Shown here: one piece after another, positions 24,423 to 33,760 of the stretch | Numbering within the stretch: position 1 is the stretch's first letter | Layout: every line of letters begins with the position of its first letter | Source: Pasteurellaceae bacterium 15-036681 | Lineage (GTDB): Bacteria > Pseudomonadota > Gammaproteobacteria > Enterobacterales > Pasteurellaceae | DNA: 39,688 nt | NCBI GenBank assembly: GCA_002002485.1 | Contig: MQVI01000021.1 | Coordinates: forward strand, 1-39,688 | Reading direction: 5' to 3' | The notes under the pieces: generated by a model | The model's database searches: none | Seen by the model: the letters and a program-made list of their open reading frames with translations, nothing else | Told to the model about the DNA's origin: nothing | Made by a program: the position numbers and the translations under genes

Positions 24423-24717
24423 TAAGCTGATTACTTACCCATTCTAAAATGACTGGATCAACTGTTTTTAACATATTTGAACCACGTGTGATAGTTGCTG
24501 CGCTTGTATTAAGTTTCTGCTGAATTTCTCGTTGAGATATTTGACTATCCAGCAATTCTTGAACTATCTGTACTCTTAAGCCTAATGCACTACGCTCATC
24601 AACAGTTAGCAACATAGATAGCAACTCATCAACTTTATCTTCAACAACAGATTGTTTTAGTAAGGTAAGAAATTGTTGCCATTCTTGTGGATCGCGCTGA
24701 TTGTATAATGATTTCAT
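24409..24717 (-). CDS. trpR: Trp operon repressor
   Basis: Tryptophan-binding dimeric repressor of trp biosynthesis genes. 102 residues, typical for Pasteurellaceae. LLSMLLTVDERSALGLRVQIV and the helix-turn-helix SQREIQQKLNTSAATITRGS contain the DNA-binding and corepressor-pocket regions. The ATG at 24717 follows AGGGGGA. It is the first gene of trpR-mtgA. Upstream, the lolA terminator hairpin separates it from lolA. Confidence 0.94.
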   Translation of the reverse strand: MKSLYNQRDPQEWQQFLTLLKQSVVEDKVDELLSMLLTVDERSALGLRVQIVQELLDSQISQREIQQKLNTSAATITRGSNMLKTVDPVILEWVSNQLNGKK

Positions 24718-24735
24718 CCATCCCCCTTAATTAAT

Positions 24736-24779
24736 TAAGCGGTAAGATTAGCAAATATTTTTACAAATCTCACCGCTTA
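24736..24779 (-). terminator. Terminator after lolA built from uptake-signal-like arms
   Basis: TAAGCGGTAAGATT (24736-24749) pairs with AATCTCACCGCTTA (24766-24779): 14 pairs with one G-T on the minus-strand RNA and a 16-base loop. The arms contain AAGCGGT, the core of the uptake signal, in inverted arrangement. The following bases are AT-rich but not a pure T-run. It lies between lolA and trpR. Confidence 0.7.
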
Positions 24780-24792
24780 TCCATCATTTCTA

Positions 24793-25440
24793 TTATTTTT
24801 TCTTACTTTTGCTCGCTTTGTTACGTTGGTCGTCTAATTCTGCACCTTTAGGAACACTAAATTTAAACAATCCTGCATCCACATTTGCAGTAGAAATGTT
24901 ACGCAAAACATAAAGATTGCTTTGTCCATCTTTCTCAATGGTACTAAAGCCTTTTAATAAACCAACTGAATCAATTCGAATATCAAATTGTTTGATCGCA
25001 TTTTTCTTTGCTTTTGGTTTCAACACAAATGTATCCATATTCTGTGTTACATCATATTGATCCCATAAACTTTTATCATTACTTGTTAATAATACAAACG
25101 GCGTATTACTTACCGCATCTTTTACCCAGTTTGCAGTTACTTGAGAAACAAAAGGATCGTAGAGCCATAACGTTTCACCATCTGCAACAATCAAATTTTC
25201 TTGTGGTTTTTTAGTATCCATACGGAATAAATTCGGACGTTTTACATAAAACTTACCAGCCCCCTTTTGAATCTCTTTACCTTTACTTGAACGTACAGTT
25301 TGCTCAAAATCAGCACTATATTGGCTTGCTTTATCTAAGCGCTGCTGTAACTCTGCCACTGATTTCGCATCTGCAAATGAATATGCCGTTGCAGAAAGTA
25401 ATAAAAAGCCAATTGCCGATTTTTTAATTAATTGTTTCAT
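24793..25440 (-). CDS. lolA: Periplasmic chaperone LolA for outer-membrane lipoproteins
   Basis: Carries lipoproteins from LolCDE in the inner membrane to LolB at the outer membrane. 215 residues. The signal peptide [23 protein letters not shown] is likely cleaved at about 23. The mature protein has the LolA pattern: [40 protein letters not shown] and [20 protein letters not shown]. The C-terminal hook [12 protein letters not shown] is present, ending in a lysine-rich stretch. The ATG is preceded by AAGGA. The upstream neighbour on the same strand is a tiny lipoprotein, a plausible client. Confidence 0.95.
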   Translation of the reverse strand: MKQLIKKSAIGFLLLSATAYSFADAKSVAELQQRLDKASQYSADFEQTVRSSKGKEIQKGAGKFYVKRPNLFRMDTKKPQENLIVADGETLWLYDPFVSQVTANWVKDAVSNTPFVLLTSNDKSLWDQYDVTQNMDTFVLKPKAKKNAIKQFDIRIDSVGLLKGFSTIEKDGQSNLYVLRNISTANVDAGLFKFSVPKGAELDDQRNKASKSKKK

Positions 25441-25507
25441 TAATGATCCTTGTCATGAAAATAAATAATAGGATGTCTACTTTGACAATACTTTTAATAA
25501 AAGTTTC

Positions 25508-25639
25508 CTAAAAACGAAAACCTGTTCCGATACCTAGCCCAATGCCCATACCATTAGAACCCCCACTTGCATTCACACCGCCACCGACACTACAAGCAGT
25601 AACCATTACTAGCGCAACACAAAGCAAAAATTTTTTCAT
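25508..25639 (-). CDS. Very small lipoprotein (43 residues)
   Basis: The minus strand from 25639 encodes MKKFLLCVALVMVTACSVGG, followed by a glycine-rich tail ending GIGTGFRF. There is a typical lipoprotein signal with lipobox VTAC and acylated C16, leaving a 28-residue mature peptide. AAAGGA lies seven bases before the ATG and TATAAT on the minus strand at 25663-25668 could be its -10. The mature part alternates glycine with small or hydrophobic residues and ends in an aromatic. It resembles the small Gly-rich lipoproteins annotated as hypothetical in Pasteurellaceae. Function is unknown. Confidence 0.75.
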   Translation of the reverse strand: MKKFLLCVALVMVTACSVGGGVNASGGSNGMGIGLGIGTGFRF

Positions 25640-25737
25640 CGAAATATCCTTTATAATAAACTATTATAGAAAAAAGTTTTCTAATAGACGTATTTTACTC
25701 ACTTTAGTTCCTAAAACCAATTTAAAAGAGGATTCAG

Positions 25738-26307
25738 ATGAAATATCTGCAAAAATGGCTTGTCGCAATGTGCCTAATATGCGCTATTCCTGCCAAAGCG
25801 GGCTTATTAAGCATTAGCGAAAAAGAAATTAATCAATATTTAGAAACCCGCTTAGCTGAAAAAGTACCTCTAGAAAACAGTGTCGGATTGCCAGGCTTAT
25901 TTCAACTCGATTACAAATTACATAATTTAATAACCAGCATAGGGCAAACAGAAGAAAAAACGGTAGAAATAACTGGAATGATCAACGGCATATTACAAGT
26001 AAGAAATAAAAAATATGACGCTCACATTCAACTAAATATGGATACTGTTCCCTATTATGACCCCGAAAAAGGCGCTATTTACTTAAAAGATGTCAGACTA
26101 TTAAATTGGCAAGCACAACCTGAAAAATACCAAAAAGAGTTACAAATGTTTTTACCGCTATTGGCAGATGGTGTGGCAAGTATTTTAAATAACACTCCTG
26201 TATATACCCTAGATACAAACAATACAAAAGAAGCCATGGTGAAAAAATTTGGTAAAGCAATCATAGTAGATAAAGGCGCAATCCGTTTAGAAACATCTAT
26301 TTTCTAA
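25738..26307 (+). CDS. DUF1439 (YceB-like) envelope protein
   Basis: 189 residues. The N-terminus MKYLQKWLVAMCLICAIPAKAG is a signal peptide, probably cut after AKA at 21; unlike E. coli YceB there is no convincing lipobox, though C12 and C15 lie in the hydrophobic core. The mature part (LLSISEKEINQYLETRLAEK, then GMINGILQVRNKKYDAHIQL and GAIYLKDVRLL) matches the DUF1439 beta-rich fold, predicted to bind lipid in the periplasm. The ATG follows GAGGA. It is divergent from the small lipoprotein and is followed by cspD 114 bp later. Confidence 0.82.
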   Translation: MKYLQKWLVAMCLICAIPAKAGLLSISEKEINQYLETRLAEKVPLENSVGLPGLFQLDYKLHNLITSIGQTEEKTVEITGMINGILQVRNKKYDAHIQLNMDTVPYYDPEKGAIYLKDVRLLNWQAQPEKYQKELQMFLPLLADGVASILNNTPVYTLDTNNTKEAMVKKFGKAIIVDKGAIRLETSIF

Positions 26308-26321
26308 AAAATCTGTTATTT

Positions 26322-26366
26322 TTTTGTGATCTAGTTCGAAATTTTGAATATTTCCTGTTGTACATT
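26322..26366 (+). promoter_or_regulatory. CRP-like site and class II promoter upstream of cspD
   Basis: The 22-mer at 26322-26343 has left half TTTTGTGATCT and right half AGTTCGAAATT, a good CRP left half with a weaker right half. TACATT at 26361-26366 could be the -10, putting the site centre near -41, the usual class II spacing. The start codon is at 26422. Motif inspection only. Confidence 0.5.
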
Positions 26367-26421
26367 TATCGATTTTAGCTAAGATTCGCATAGGATACAC
26401 TAGTAAATTTTGGAGATTCTT

Positions 26422-26631
26422 ATGGAAATTGGTATCGTTAAATGGTTTAACAACGCGAAAGGATTTGGCTTTATTACCTCTGATGTTTTTGATGGTGATA
26501 TTTTTGCCCACTTTTCGGCAATTGAAGGAGATGGTTATCGTTCACTTAAAATGGGACAGAAAGTGCATTTTGAGTTTACAAATGGGGATAAGGGTGCATT
26601 GGCATCTCGCATTATCCCTGTTATCGATTAG
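26422..26631 (+). CDS. cspD: Cold-shock-domain protein CspD
   Basis: 69 residues from the ATG at 26422, preceded by TTTGGAGA; an in-frame TTG at 26410 lies within that Shine-Dalgarno and is rejected. The OB-fold RNA-binding motifs are RNP1 KGFGFIT and RNP2 DIFAHFS. IVKWFNNAKGFGFI and DGYRSLKMGQKV are closest to CspD, the stationary-phase, non-cold-inducible paralogue that inhibits replication in E. coli. It is a single gene with its own terminator and a CRP-like site upstream, consistent with starvation control. Confidence 0.9.
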   Translation: MEIGIVKWFNNAKGFGFITSDVFDGDIFAHFSAIEGDGYRSLKMGQKVHFEFTNGDKGALASRIIPVID

Positions 26632-26661
26632 GTCTACATAACACAAAAATCAAATTATAAT

Positions 26662-26714
26662 CTACACTCTATGAGTTGAATCACATTTCGCCTGTAGAGT
26701 GTAGATTTTTTTAT
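26662..26714 (+). terminator. Terminator of cspD
   Basis: CTACACTCTA (26662-26671) pairs perfectly with TAGAGTGTAG (26695-26704), then ATTTTTTTAT. The loop is 23 bases and contains ATCACATTT (26680-26688), a perfect CRP half-site, probably by chance. Confidence 0.8.
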
Positions 26715-26796
26715 ATCCTATTTTTTAGGTTAGGTTTAATTAGCCTAAACAGCCCCTCATATCACGATTTTGTATAGTCATAGCTCATAACTTCTG

Positions 26797-26812
26797 TGTT
26801 AGAATGACATCT
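26797..26812 (+). promoter_or_regulatory. Extended -10 promoter of can
   Basis: TGT-TAGAAT (26797-26805) is an extended -10 element about 26 bp before the can start codon. The -35 region is poor, as is usual for extended -10 promoters. It lies after the cspD terminator, so can and glnD are likely expressed from it. Confidence 0.5.
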
Positions 26813-26830
26813 TTACTCTGAGAGCAATAT

Positions 26831-27523
26831 ATGAAAAAAATCGAACGACTCTTTGCAAATAATCATGCTTGGGCAACACAGATGAAGGATGAGCAATCAG
26901 ACTACTTCAAGCAGCTTGCAGAGCATCAAAAACCTAATTACTTATGGATTGGTTGTTCTGATAGCCGTGTTCCTGCTGAAAAATTAACAGGTTTAGAACC
27001 TGGTGAACTGTTTGTTCATCGTAATGTAGCAAATTTGGTTATTCATACCGATTTAAACTGCTTATCCGTCGTTCAATATGCAGTGGATGTTCTTGAAATC
27101 GAGCATATCATTATTTGTGGACACACCAATTGTGGCGGTATTAAAGCTGCAATGAGCATGAATACTCGAGGTTTAATTAGTAACTGGCTATTACATATTC
27201 ATGATTTATGGTTTAAACACAGTCACTTACTTGGAAAATTAAGCTTTGATCAAAGAGCTGATATGTTAACAAGACTTAACGTTGCAGAACAAGTTTATAA
27301 TCTCGGGCGATCTTCTATCGTAAAATCAGCGTGGGAAAGAGGACATAAACTCTCCATTCATGGCTGGGTATATGATGTCAACGATGGCTTTTTGATTGAT
27401 CAGGGCGTTATTGCAAGCAGTCGAGAAACATTGGAAATTACCTATCGCAATGCGATTGCTAAATTAATGAGCGAAGTTGACGAATTAGTTGCTCAGAATG
27501 TAGAACAACAAAGTGCTACATAA
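26831..27523 (+). CDS. can: Beta-carbonic anhydrase
   Basis: Interconverts CO2 and bicarbonate in the cytoplasm; supplies bicarbonate for carboxylations. 230 residues. Zinc ligands C42, D44, H98 and C101 ([11 protein letters not shown] and [14 protein letters not shown]) and R46 match the H. influenzae enzyme, a type II beta-CA with an allosteric bicarbonate site. The ATG at 26831 follows GAGAGC. glnD begins 27 bp after the stop, so the two are probably co-transcribed. Confidence 0.95.
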   Translation: MKKIERLFANNHAWATQMKDEQSDYFKQLAEHQKPNYLWIGCSDSRVPAEKLTGLEPGELFVHRNVANLVIHTDLNCLSVVQYAVDVLEIEHIIICGHTNCGGIKAAMSMNTRGLISNWLLHIHDLWFKHSHLLGKLSFDQRADMLTRLNVAEQVYNLGRSSIVKSAWERGHKLSIHGWVYDVNDGFLIDQGVIASSRETLEITYRNAIAKLMSEVDELVAQNVEQQSAT

Positions 27524-27550
27524 TACCGATTTATAACCAGAGATATTAAT

Positions 27551-30130
27551 ATGAATAGCGCTGATCTCAAAAACCAATTAGCGGAGTTTAACACTCAACA
27601 AAAAGCTGAATTTGCTCTTGGTAATATCATGGATTTGATCCACCAACGTAGCGATTTTTACGATGCTTTGCTTGTTCAACTGTGGCAACAATTTGGTTTT
27701 TCAGAGCGTGATGATCTCTCTTTGCTCGCTGTTGGAGGCTATGGGCGTAAAGAGATGTTCCCACTATCAGATTTAGATATTCTGATCCTATCAGAACAAA
27801 CGGTAGATGACACAACACAAACAGCCTTAAATGAGATGTTTAATCTACTTTGGGACAGTAAATTTCAAGTGGGAGCCACTATTCGTACCCTTGATGAATG
27901 TGTAGCAATTGGTGAGAAAGAAATTTCGGTAGCCACTAATATGTTGGAAAGCCGAATAATTTTGGGTAATGCTGATCTCTGGCAGCATTTAATGGAACGT
28001 CTATTTAGCGCGGTTTTCTGGCCGATAGGCGATTTCTTTCAAGCTAAAATGCAAGAAAAACAAGAGCGTTATGCTCGCTACCATAATACCAGTTATAATC
28101 TTGAGCCTGATTTAAAACACAGCCCTGGTGGATTGCGCGATCTTCATCTCCTCTCTTGGATTATGCTTCGCCAATACGGTGTCTATTCCCTTGAAAATCT
28201 GATGAATAGAGGGATTTTATATCCAGAAGAATATTTAGAACTAGAAAAAGCGCAAGATCTGCTTTTCCGCATGCGCTTTGGTCTACATTTGCAATTAAAA
28301 CGCTATGATAACCGCTTGCGCTTTGATCGTCAGTTACAACTCAGTGAACAACTTGGCTACCAAGGTGAAGGCAATCAGCCTGTTGAAGCAATGATGAAAG
28401 CCTATTTTCAAGCGACCCAATCTATATCACAATTAACCCAACTGGTTCTAACTAGCTTTGAGCTACAAAATCTGCGCTCCCCACTCGATCCTGAAAAACA
28501 GCCAAAACAGCCGATTGATGAGCATTTTTATCTGCGCAATAATCGTATTTATTGCAATAATTTATCTCGTTTTACTCAGCATCCAGATACGATGTTGGAT
28601 CTGTTTTTCCATTTAACCCAATACCCAAATACCAAAGCGTCTACTGAAACCTTGCGCCATTTGCGTTTAGCATTGCGGAAACTAGATAAGCCTTTAAGTC
28701 ACAATCCTCTTGCTCGTCAGCGTTTCATCCAGCTCTTTGAACAGCCGAATGTGGTAAGTCGTGCGATTGTGCCGATGCACCAACTCGGGTTATTAACCGC
28801 TTATCTGCCTCAATGGATTGGAATTCAAGGCTTAATGCAATTTGATCTTTTCCATCTCTATACCGTAGATGAACACTCTATTCGAGTAATGCTAAAATTA
28901 GAGAGCTTTTTGGATAGCTCAAATACTGAAACTCACCCACTTTGCTGTGAGCTCTTTCCACAATTACCTGACCGTCCACTACTCTATCTTGCTGGGCTAA
29001 TGCATGATATTGCTAAAGGTAGAGAGGGCGATCATGCTATTGTCGGCGCAGAAGATATGCGTCAATTTGCAGAGCTTCATGGGTTTAATCAAGAACAAAC
29101 AGATTATATGGCATGGCTTGTGGCAGAACACCTAACAATGTCGATCACCGCTCAACGCCGTGACATACATGATCCAGAAGTAGTCAAAGAGTTTGCAAAA
29201 ATTTGTCAAAATCAGACCGCTTTATCTGCCCTCACATGTTTAACCGTAGCAGATATTTGTGCAACAAATGAAAATCTTTGGAATGATTGGAAACGTTCGC
29301 TTATCCGCAAACTATATCAATTCACTGTTCAACAGCTACAGCTAGGAGACGAATGCTCAATTGATTATCAAAAAATTGGAAGTGCGCATAAAAATGAAGC
29401 TATTGAGCAGATTAAATTTACGCTATCCGCTACACAACAACATATTTTAGAAAACTTCTGGAAAAACTGCCCTCATAGCTATTTTGTTCGCAATAACCCA
29501 ACTCAACTAGTTTGGCATGCTCTTTCTTATGTGAAAAGGGCTCAATTGCCTATGGTATTGGTAAGTAACCAATATGCCCGAGGCGCGACGGAGATCTTTA
29601 TCCATTGTGAAGACCAACCACAACTGTTTGCCCGTATTGCTCAAACGTTAAGTCAGAAAAAAGTCAGCATTCACGATGCACAAATCATTACCAGCGATGA
29701 AGGACTTGTATTAGATAGCTTTATTATCACTGAATTAAATGGGCAAGAATTAACTGATGAACGCTGCCAGCAAATTCACAGCGCACTCTTAAAAACTTTA
29801 ACAACGGCAAAGCAGACCGCATTTAAATTAACGAAAAAGCCTATTAAACATAGCTCTTTTAAACAACGCAAAACAAAATTACGCTTTTTAGCAAACTCTC
29901 AACCAAATCAAACCGCTTTTGAAATGTTTACTTTGGATAGAGAGGGCCTCTTAGCGCAGATTGGTTTTATTTTTAATCAACTTTCTCTTTCATTGATTAA
30001 CGCCAAAATTACCACTATTGGTGAACGGGTAGAAGATTTCTTTGTAGTCAGCACCGCACAGGGCAATGCATTATCTGATGAGGAGAAAACAGTGCTGAAA
30101 GAGATGTTAATGGCAGAGTTGGTATCATGA
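27551..30130 (+). CDS. glnD: PII uridylyltransferase / uridylyl-removing enzyme
   Basis: Nitrogen sensor that adds or removes UMP on PII proteins in response to glutamine. 859 residues. The nucleotidyltransferase motif VGGYGRKEMFPLSDLDIL (D74 and D76 metal ligands) is at 61-77. The PII-UTase linker follows, and then the HD hydrolase domain (LAGLMHDIAKGREGDH, H485 and D486). Two ACT domains for glutamine sensing sit at about 680-755 and 793-859. The Shine-Dalgarno is modest (AGAGA). All domains are present. No PII gene or amtB is nearby in this window. Confidence 0.95.
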   Translation: MNSADLKNQLAEFNTQQKAEFALGNIMDLIHQRSDFYDALLVQLWQQFGFSERDDLSLLAVGGYGRKEMFPLSDLDILILSEQTVDDTTQTALNEMFNLLWDSKFQVGATIRTLDECVAIGEKEISVATNMLESRIILGNADLWQHLMERLFSAVFWPIGDFFQAKMQEKQERYARYHNTSYNLEPDLKHSPGGLRDLHLLSWIMLRQYGVYSLENLMNRGILYPEEYLELEKAQDLLFRMRFGLHLQLKRYDNRLRFDRQLQLSEQLGYQGEGNQPVEAMMKAYFQATQSISQLTQLVLTSFELQNLRSPLDPEKQPKQPIDEHFYLRNNRIYCNNLSRFTQHPDTMLDLFFHLTQYPNTKASTETLRHLRLALRKLDKPLSHNPLARQRFIQLFEQPNVVSRAIVPMHQLGLLTAYLPQWIGIQGLMQFDLFHLYTVDEHSIRVMLKLESFLDSSNTETHPLCCELFPQLPDRPLLYLAGLMHDIAKGREGDHAIVGAEDMRQFAELHGFNQEQTDYMAWLVAEHLTMSITAQRRDIHDPEVVKEFAKICQNQTALSALTCLTVADICATNENLWNDWKRSLIRKLYQFTVQQLQLGDECSIDYQKIGSAHKNEAIEQIKFTLSATQQHILENFWKNCPHSYFVRNNPTQLVWHALSYVKRAQLPMVLVSNQYARGATEIFIHCEDQPQLFARIAQTLSQKKVSIHDAQIITSDEGLVLDSFIITELNGQELTDERCQQIHSALLKTLTTAKQTAFKLTKKPIKHSSFKQRKTKLRFLANSQPNQTAFEMFTLDREGLLAQIGFIFNQLSLSLINAKITTIGERVEDFFVVSTAQGNALSDEEKTVLKEMLMAELVS

Positions 30131-30184
30131 GATTAATTAGAGCTTGGTAGACTTTTGGAGTTATTAAAAATCGGCATAGTAGAC

Positions 30185-30224
30185 AAAATCGTTAGGTGAG
30201 TGTGTTGCCCAACCTAACGATTTT
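30185..30224. terminator. Bidirectional terminator between glnD and cydC
   Basis: AAAATCGTTAGGT (30185-30197) and ACCTAACGATTTT (30212-30224) form a perfect 13-bp stem with a 14-base loop. Each arm ends in four T residues on the relevant strand, so it can stop both convergent transcripts. Confidence 0.8.
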
Positions 30225-30254
30225 AAATAAATTCTAGATTTAGTTTTTTATTCC

Positions 30255-31922
30255 TTAATTAACTGTCCCCTTATCAATACGATATACTTTATCAAATTTC
30301 TCCAATCCATTGAGTCGGTGAGTAATCATCAACAAAGTTCTGTTCTGACAGTATTGTAAAATTAGCTGTAAAATCTGCTGCTCAGTATCACGATCTAAGC
30401 CTTCAGTCGGTTCATCAAGCAATACAATTTCAGCATCACTTAACAATAATCGAGCTAGACCAACACGGCGTTGTTCCCCACCGGATAATGGTCTTCCCCC
30501 CTCACCTAACCAAATAGATAAGCCAGAATCATTATCAATCAAATGACTTAAGCCAACTTGATGTAATACTTCCAATAAACGTTCATCTGTCGCTTGAGGA
30601 TTACCCATCAATAAGTTTTCACGCAAACTATTACTAAAAATATGCACTCGTTGACTCAGCATTACTATGTGTTGACGTAAAGTTTGTTCTGGATAATCTC
30701 TAATATTGCAATTATTTAGTAAAATCTGACCGCTTACAGCGTCATAATTACGAGTAATTAATTGAAAAATCGTGGATTTACCACTTCCAGTCTTACCTAG
30801 AATCGCCACTTTTTGTCCACTTAACACCTCAAAAGAGAGATTATTTAATACATTTTCATCACCTTGTGGGTAAGTAAAACTTACTTGACTAAATTGTACA
30901 AGCGGTTGATTTTGTGCGATATTTTGCCACACAGAATTACCTGTAAATTGAACCATAGGCTGTTGTTCAGTAATTTCGCTAATGCGCTCAGCAGAGGCAA
31001 TAACCTGTCCTAAATGCAGAAATGCAATACCAATTGGCGTTAAGATTTCAAGTGATGCAAGTACACAGAAAACAACAAGAGCAATTAATGCCTCTGGATT
31101 TTCAGCTGCTGGTACATTAATCGCTGTCGCAGCTAGATAAATAATAACTGTCACCAGAATGCCATTTGCAACGATCAATAATGCATTTGATAAACCACCT
31201 AACTGACTCTCACGGCCTTGTGCATTTAACCAAATTTTTTCTGTTTGCTGTAATTTTTCTGTAGCTTGTTGCTGCACGCCAAACAGCAAAAATTCTGCAT
31301 TTAACTGGACCCATTCAATAAATTGACTACGATATTTTGCTCTTGATTGCACTACCGTCTTACCCATTCGCTGACCTAGCTTATAAAAAATAGTAGGCAA
31401 CAATAACAGCAGCAGTGTCAATGCTCCACATACCACTAATGCGATTAATGGAGAAACAAAAGATAAGCCAATCCCCATAAACAAAATAATCATCACCGCA
31501 CTAATAAAAGGTGATAATAAATTGAGATATAAGGTATCTAAAGTGTCAACATCTGCAACCAATCGATTGAGTAATTCACTATTACGATAACGATTAAGCC
31601 CCGCTGGACTCAATGGAATTAATTTGCTAAATACAGCAATACGTAAATTTGCAAGCACACGAAACGTCGCATCATGGGTAACTAAACGCTCAAAATAGCG
31701 AGAGATAGTTCTCCCAATTGCCAAGCCTCGAACACCTGAAGAAGGATAGAAAAAGTTAAATAATAAACTAGACCCAACCAACGCCGAAGCTGCTAAAAAC
31801 CAACCCGAGAGCGTTAATAAACTGATGCTTGCTGCAAGACTCGTAATCGCTAAGATCATACCAAGTAGCAAACGTCCCAAGTGGGTACGATAAAGAGAAA
31901 GAAATGGAAAAAGAGCGCGCAT
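30255..31922 (-). CDS. cydC: Heterodimeric ABC exporter subunit CydC
   Basis: With CydD forms an inner-membrane transporter of glutathione/cysteine (and haem-binding) needed to assemble cytochrome bd oxidase. 555 residues. Six membrane helices occupy about 1-310. The nucleotide-binding domain has Walker A GKTGSGKS at 376-383, signature LSGGE at 479-483, Walker B IVLLDE at 499-504 and the switch histidine in MITHRLN. AGGAC precedes the ATG. It is downstream of cydD across an 84-bp gap with two hairpins. It carries one exact uptake signal. Confidence 0.94.
   Translation of the reverse strand: MRALFPFLSLYRTHLGRLLLGMILAITSLAASISLLTLSGWFLAASALVGSSLLFNFFYPSSGVRGLAIGRTISRYFERLVTHDATFRVLANLRIAVFSKLIPLSPAGLNRYRNSELLNRLVADVDTLDTLYLNLLSPFISAVMIILFMGIGLSFVSPLIALVVCGALTLLLLLLPTIFYKLGQRMGKTVVQSRAKYRSQFIEWVQLNAEFLLFGVQQQATEKLQQTEKIWLNAQGRESQLGGLSNALLIVANGILVTVIIYLAATAINVPAAENPEALIALVVFCVLASLEILTPIGIAFLHLGQVIASAERISEITEQQPMVQFTGNSVWQNIAQNQPLVQFSQVSFTYPQGDENVLNNLSFEVLSGQKVAILGKTGSGKSTIFQLITRNYDAVSGQILLNNCNIRDYPEQTLRQHIVMLSQRVHIFSNSLRENLLMGNPQATDERLLEVLHQVGLSHLIDNDSGLSIWLGEGGRPLSGGEQRRVGLARLLLSDAEIVLLDEPTEGLDRDTEQQILQLILQYCQNRTLLMITHRLNGLEKFDKVYRIDKGTVN
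30898..30906 (+). other. DNA uptake signal sequence (Apl type)
   Basis: Exact ACAAGCGGT followed by TGATTTT, inside cydC. Confidence 0.75.
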
Positions 31923-31951
31923 TTTTGTCCTAAAAATATCTATTTATATAA

Positions 31952-32004
31952 GGTGCATACAAATGCACCATTGCTATACGTTACAAATCGGTGTTTGACA
32001 CACC
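31952..32004 (-). promoter_or_regulatory. Two hairpins between cydD and cydC
   Basis: GGTGCAT/ATGCACC (31952-31958/31963-31969, loop of 4) and GGTGT/ACACC (31990-31994/32000-32004, loop of 5) lie in the 84-bp gap. Neither has a T-run on the minus strand, so they may tune mRNA stability or partial termination between the two subunits. Confidence 0.45.
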
Positions 32005-32006
32005 TC

Positions 32007-33749
32007 TTATCTATTCAATAATTCCTTAAAAAAACCTTGCATACTTAGCTCGATAAAATTACCTTTCTGAACAATTTGCCCCTGTCTCATCACCCAAATT
32101 TCATCACTTTTTTCGAGATCTTCAACTCTATGGGTAATCATCAAAGTTGTTTTCTGCTCATTGCTTAGATTTTGTAACGCATTTAAAACATGCTGTTCCG
32201 ATTGCATATCTAAACTTGCAGTCGGCTCATCCAATAATAATAAGCTATGCTGACGTAATAGTGCTCGAGCAATGGCAATACGTTGAGCTTGGCCACCAGA
32301 GAGCCCTATATTTCCGTCTTGCACTTCTCTATCTAAGCCTAATCGGTAGACAAACTCATCTGCTTTAGATAATTTTAAAGCCTCTCTTAGCTCAATTTCA
32401 GATGAATGTGGATTGCCTAAGAGAATATTTTCACGCAATGTACCTTTGATTAGTTGTGGGTTTTGCCCCACCCATGCAAGTTTTTTACGCCATGCATCCA
32501 TATTTAGCTGATGCAACTCGATACCATTAACTGTAACGCTTCCCTGATAAGCCAAAAAGCCGAGTAATAAGTTCATCAATGATGACTTACCAGCCCCACT
32601 CTGCCCCACTAATGCGATACGCTTATTACTATCCAATTTAAAATTAAGTGGTTTTGATAATGGTTTACCTTGCGGTGATAAAATAACACAATCTGTCGCA
32701 ACAATTTCAAGGTGTTGATCAGATAATTCTACAGTCCCTTTGGCTTGAGCTTGTACCGTCTCCGTTAAGAAATTTTCTAAACTATCTGCTGCACCAAGCG
32801 CTGCTGCTTTATCATGATAATAGACACCAAGTTCACGTAATGGTTGGTAAAATTCAGGAGCCATCATTAAACAGAAGAAGCCAATGAATAACGATACACT
32901 TATACCATAATTACCAAAATTAATATCGCCTAAATATGAAAAACCAAAGTAAACCGCCATTACTGCAATCGAAATAGAGGTAAAAAACTCTAACACTGCT
33001 GATGACAGAAATGCCATTTTTAGCACATCCATGGTACTCAATCTAAACTCTTCAGTGCGTTGGTAAATATTTTCAGTCTGGCTTTTTGCCTGTCCAAATA
33101 ATCGAATAGTTTCTAGGCCTCTTAAACTATCTAAAAATTGTCCACTTAAACGAGATAAAATACCAATGTTTCGTTGATTTGCTTCAGCCGCTTTCATCCC
33201 AGCTAATGCCATAAATAAAGGTAAAAGAGGTAATGTTACCAATAATATTACCCCAGCAGCCCAGTTTAGTGGAAAAACAAAACAGAGAATAACAAGCGGT
33301 ACGATTAATGATAAAAATTGCTGAGGTAAATAACGAGCGTAAAAATTATGGATATTTTCTACTTGTTCCAACATTAATGTAGCCCAACTTCCTGCTGGAC
33401 GTTGCTGAATTATCATTGGACCAACTTGAGACAACTTATCAATAACTTGCTGTCTTAAATGCTGGCGCAATGTTTGGCCAGCTTTAAAACCAATACGTTC
33501 ACGCAACCACAATAGCAAGGCCCTACCGATAAAGCAGCTCAACAATAACCCAAGCTCTAAAGTAAATTCTGCAGGTGAACGTTTGTTAATAATCATCTGG
33601 TGCAATACGGTAGCAAGTAACCACATCTGCCCAATCATAAGAAAGGCACTAAATGTACCTAATAGCACATTAAGATAGATCCATTTTTTAATAATTTTTT
33701 GCTGTTGGCGAAGCCATTTTTGCAGGTGTTTTTGTCGTTGTTTTTCCAT
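32007..33749 (-). CDS. cydD: Heterodimeric ABC exporter subunit CydD
   Basis: Partner of CydC. The start at 33749 gives 580 residues beginning MEKQRQKHLQKWLRQQQKI, which aligns with E. coli CydD. An in-frame ATG at 33794 falls inside the terminator hairpin of the upstream operon and is rejected. Six membrane helices occupy the first 310 residues. Walker A GQSGAGKS is at 382-389, LSGGQ at 483-487 and Walker B LLLLDE at 503-508. No clear Shine-Dalgarno is seen. It carries one exact uptake signal. Its promoter must lie in or near the tamB-cydD gap. Confidence 0.93.
   Translation of the reverse strand: MEKQRQKHLQKWLRQQQKIIKKWIYLNVLLGTFSAFLMIGQMWLLATVLHQMIINKRSPAEFTLELGLLLSCFIGRALLLWLRERIGFKAGQTLRQHLRQQVIDKLSQVGPMIIQQRPAGSWATLMLEQVENIHNFYARYLPQQFLSLIVPLVILCFVFPLNWAAGVILLVTLPLLPLFMALAGMKAAEANQRNIGILSRLSGQFLDSLRGLETIRLFGQAKSQTENIYQRTEEFRLSTMDVLKMAFLSSAVLEFFTSISIAVMAVYFGFSYLGDINFGNYGISVSLFIGFFCLMMAPEFYQPLRELGVYYHDKAAALGAADSLENFLTETVQAQAKGTVELSDQHLEIVATDCVILSPQGKPLSKPLNFKLDSNKRIALVGQSGAGKSSLMNLLLGFLAYQGSVTVNGIELHQLNMDAWRKKLAWVGQNPQLIKGTLRENILLGNPHSSEIELREALKLSKADEFVYRLGLDREVQDGNIGLSGGQAQRIAIARALLRQHSLLLLDEPTASLDMQSEQHVLNALQNLSNEQKTTLMITHRVEDLEKSDEIWVMRQGQIVQKGNFIELSMQGFFKELLNR
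33292..33300 (+). other. DNA uptake signal sequence (Apl type)
   Basis: Exact ACAAGCGGT inside cydD. Confidence 0.75.
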
Positions 33750-33760
33750 AGGTACTATAT

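Noticed and set aside
26680-26688. A CRP half-site ATCACATTT upstream of can
   Set aside because: It lies in the loop of the cspD terminator, its second half is poor, and it is about 130 bp from the proposed can promoter.
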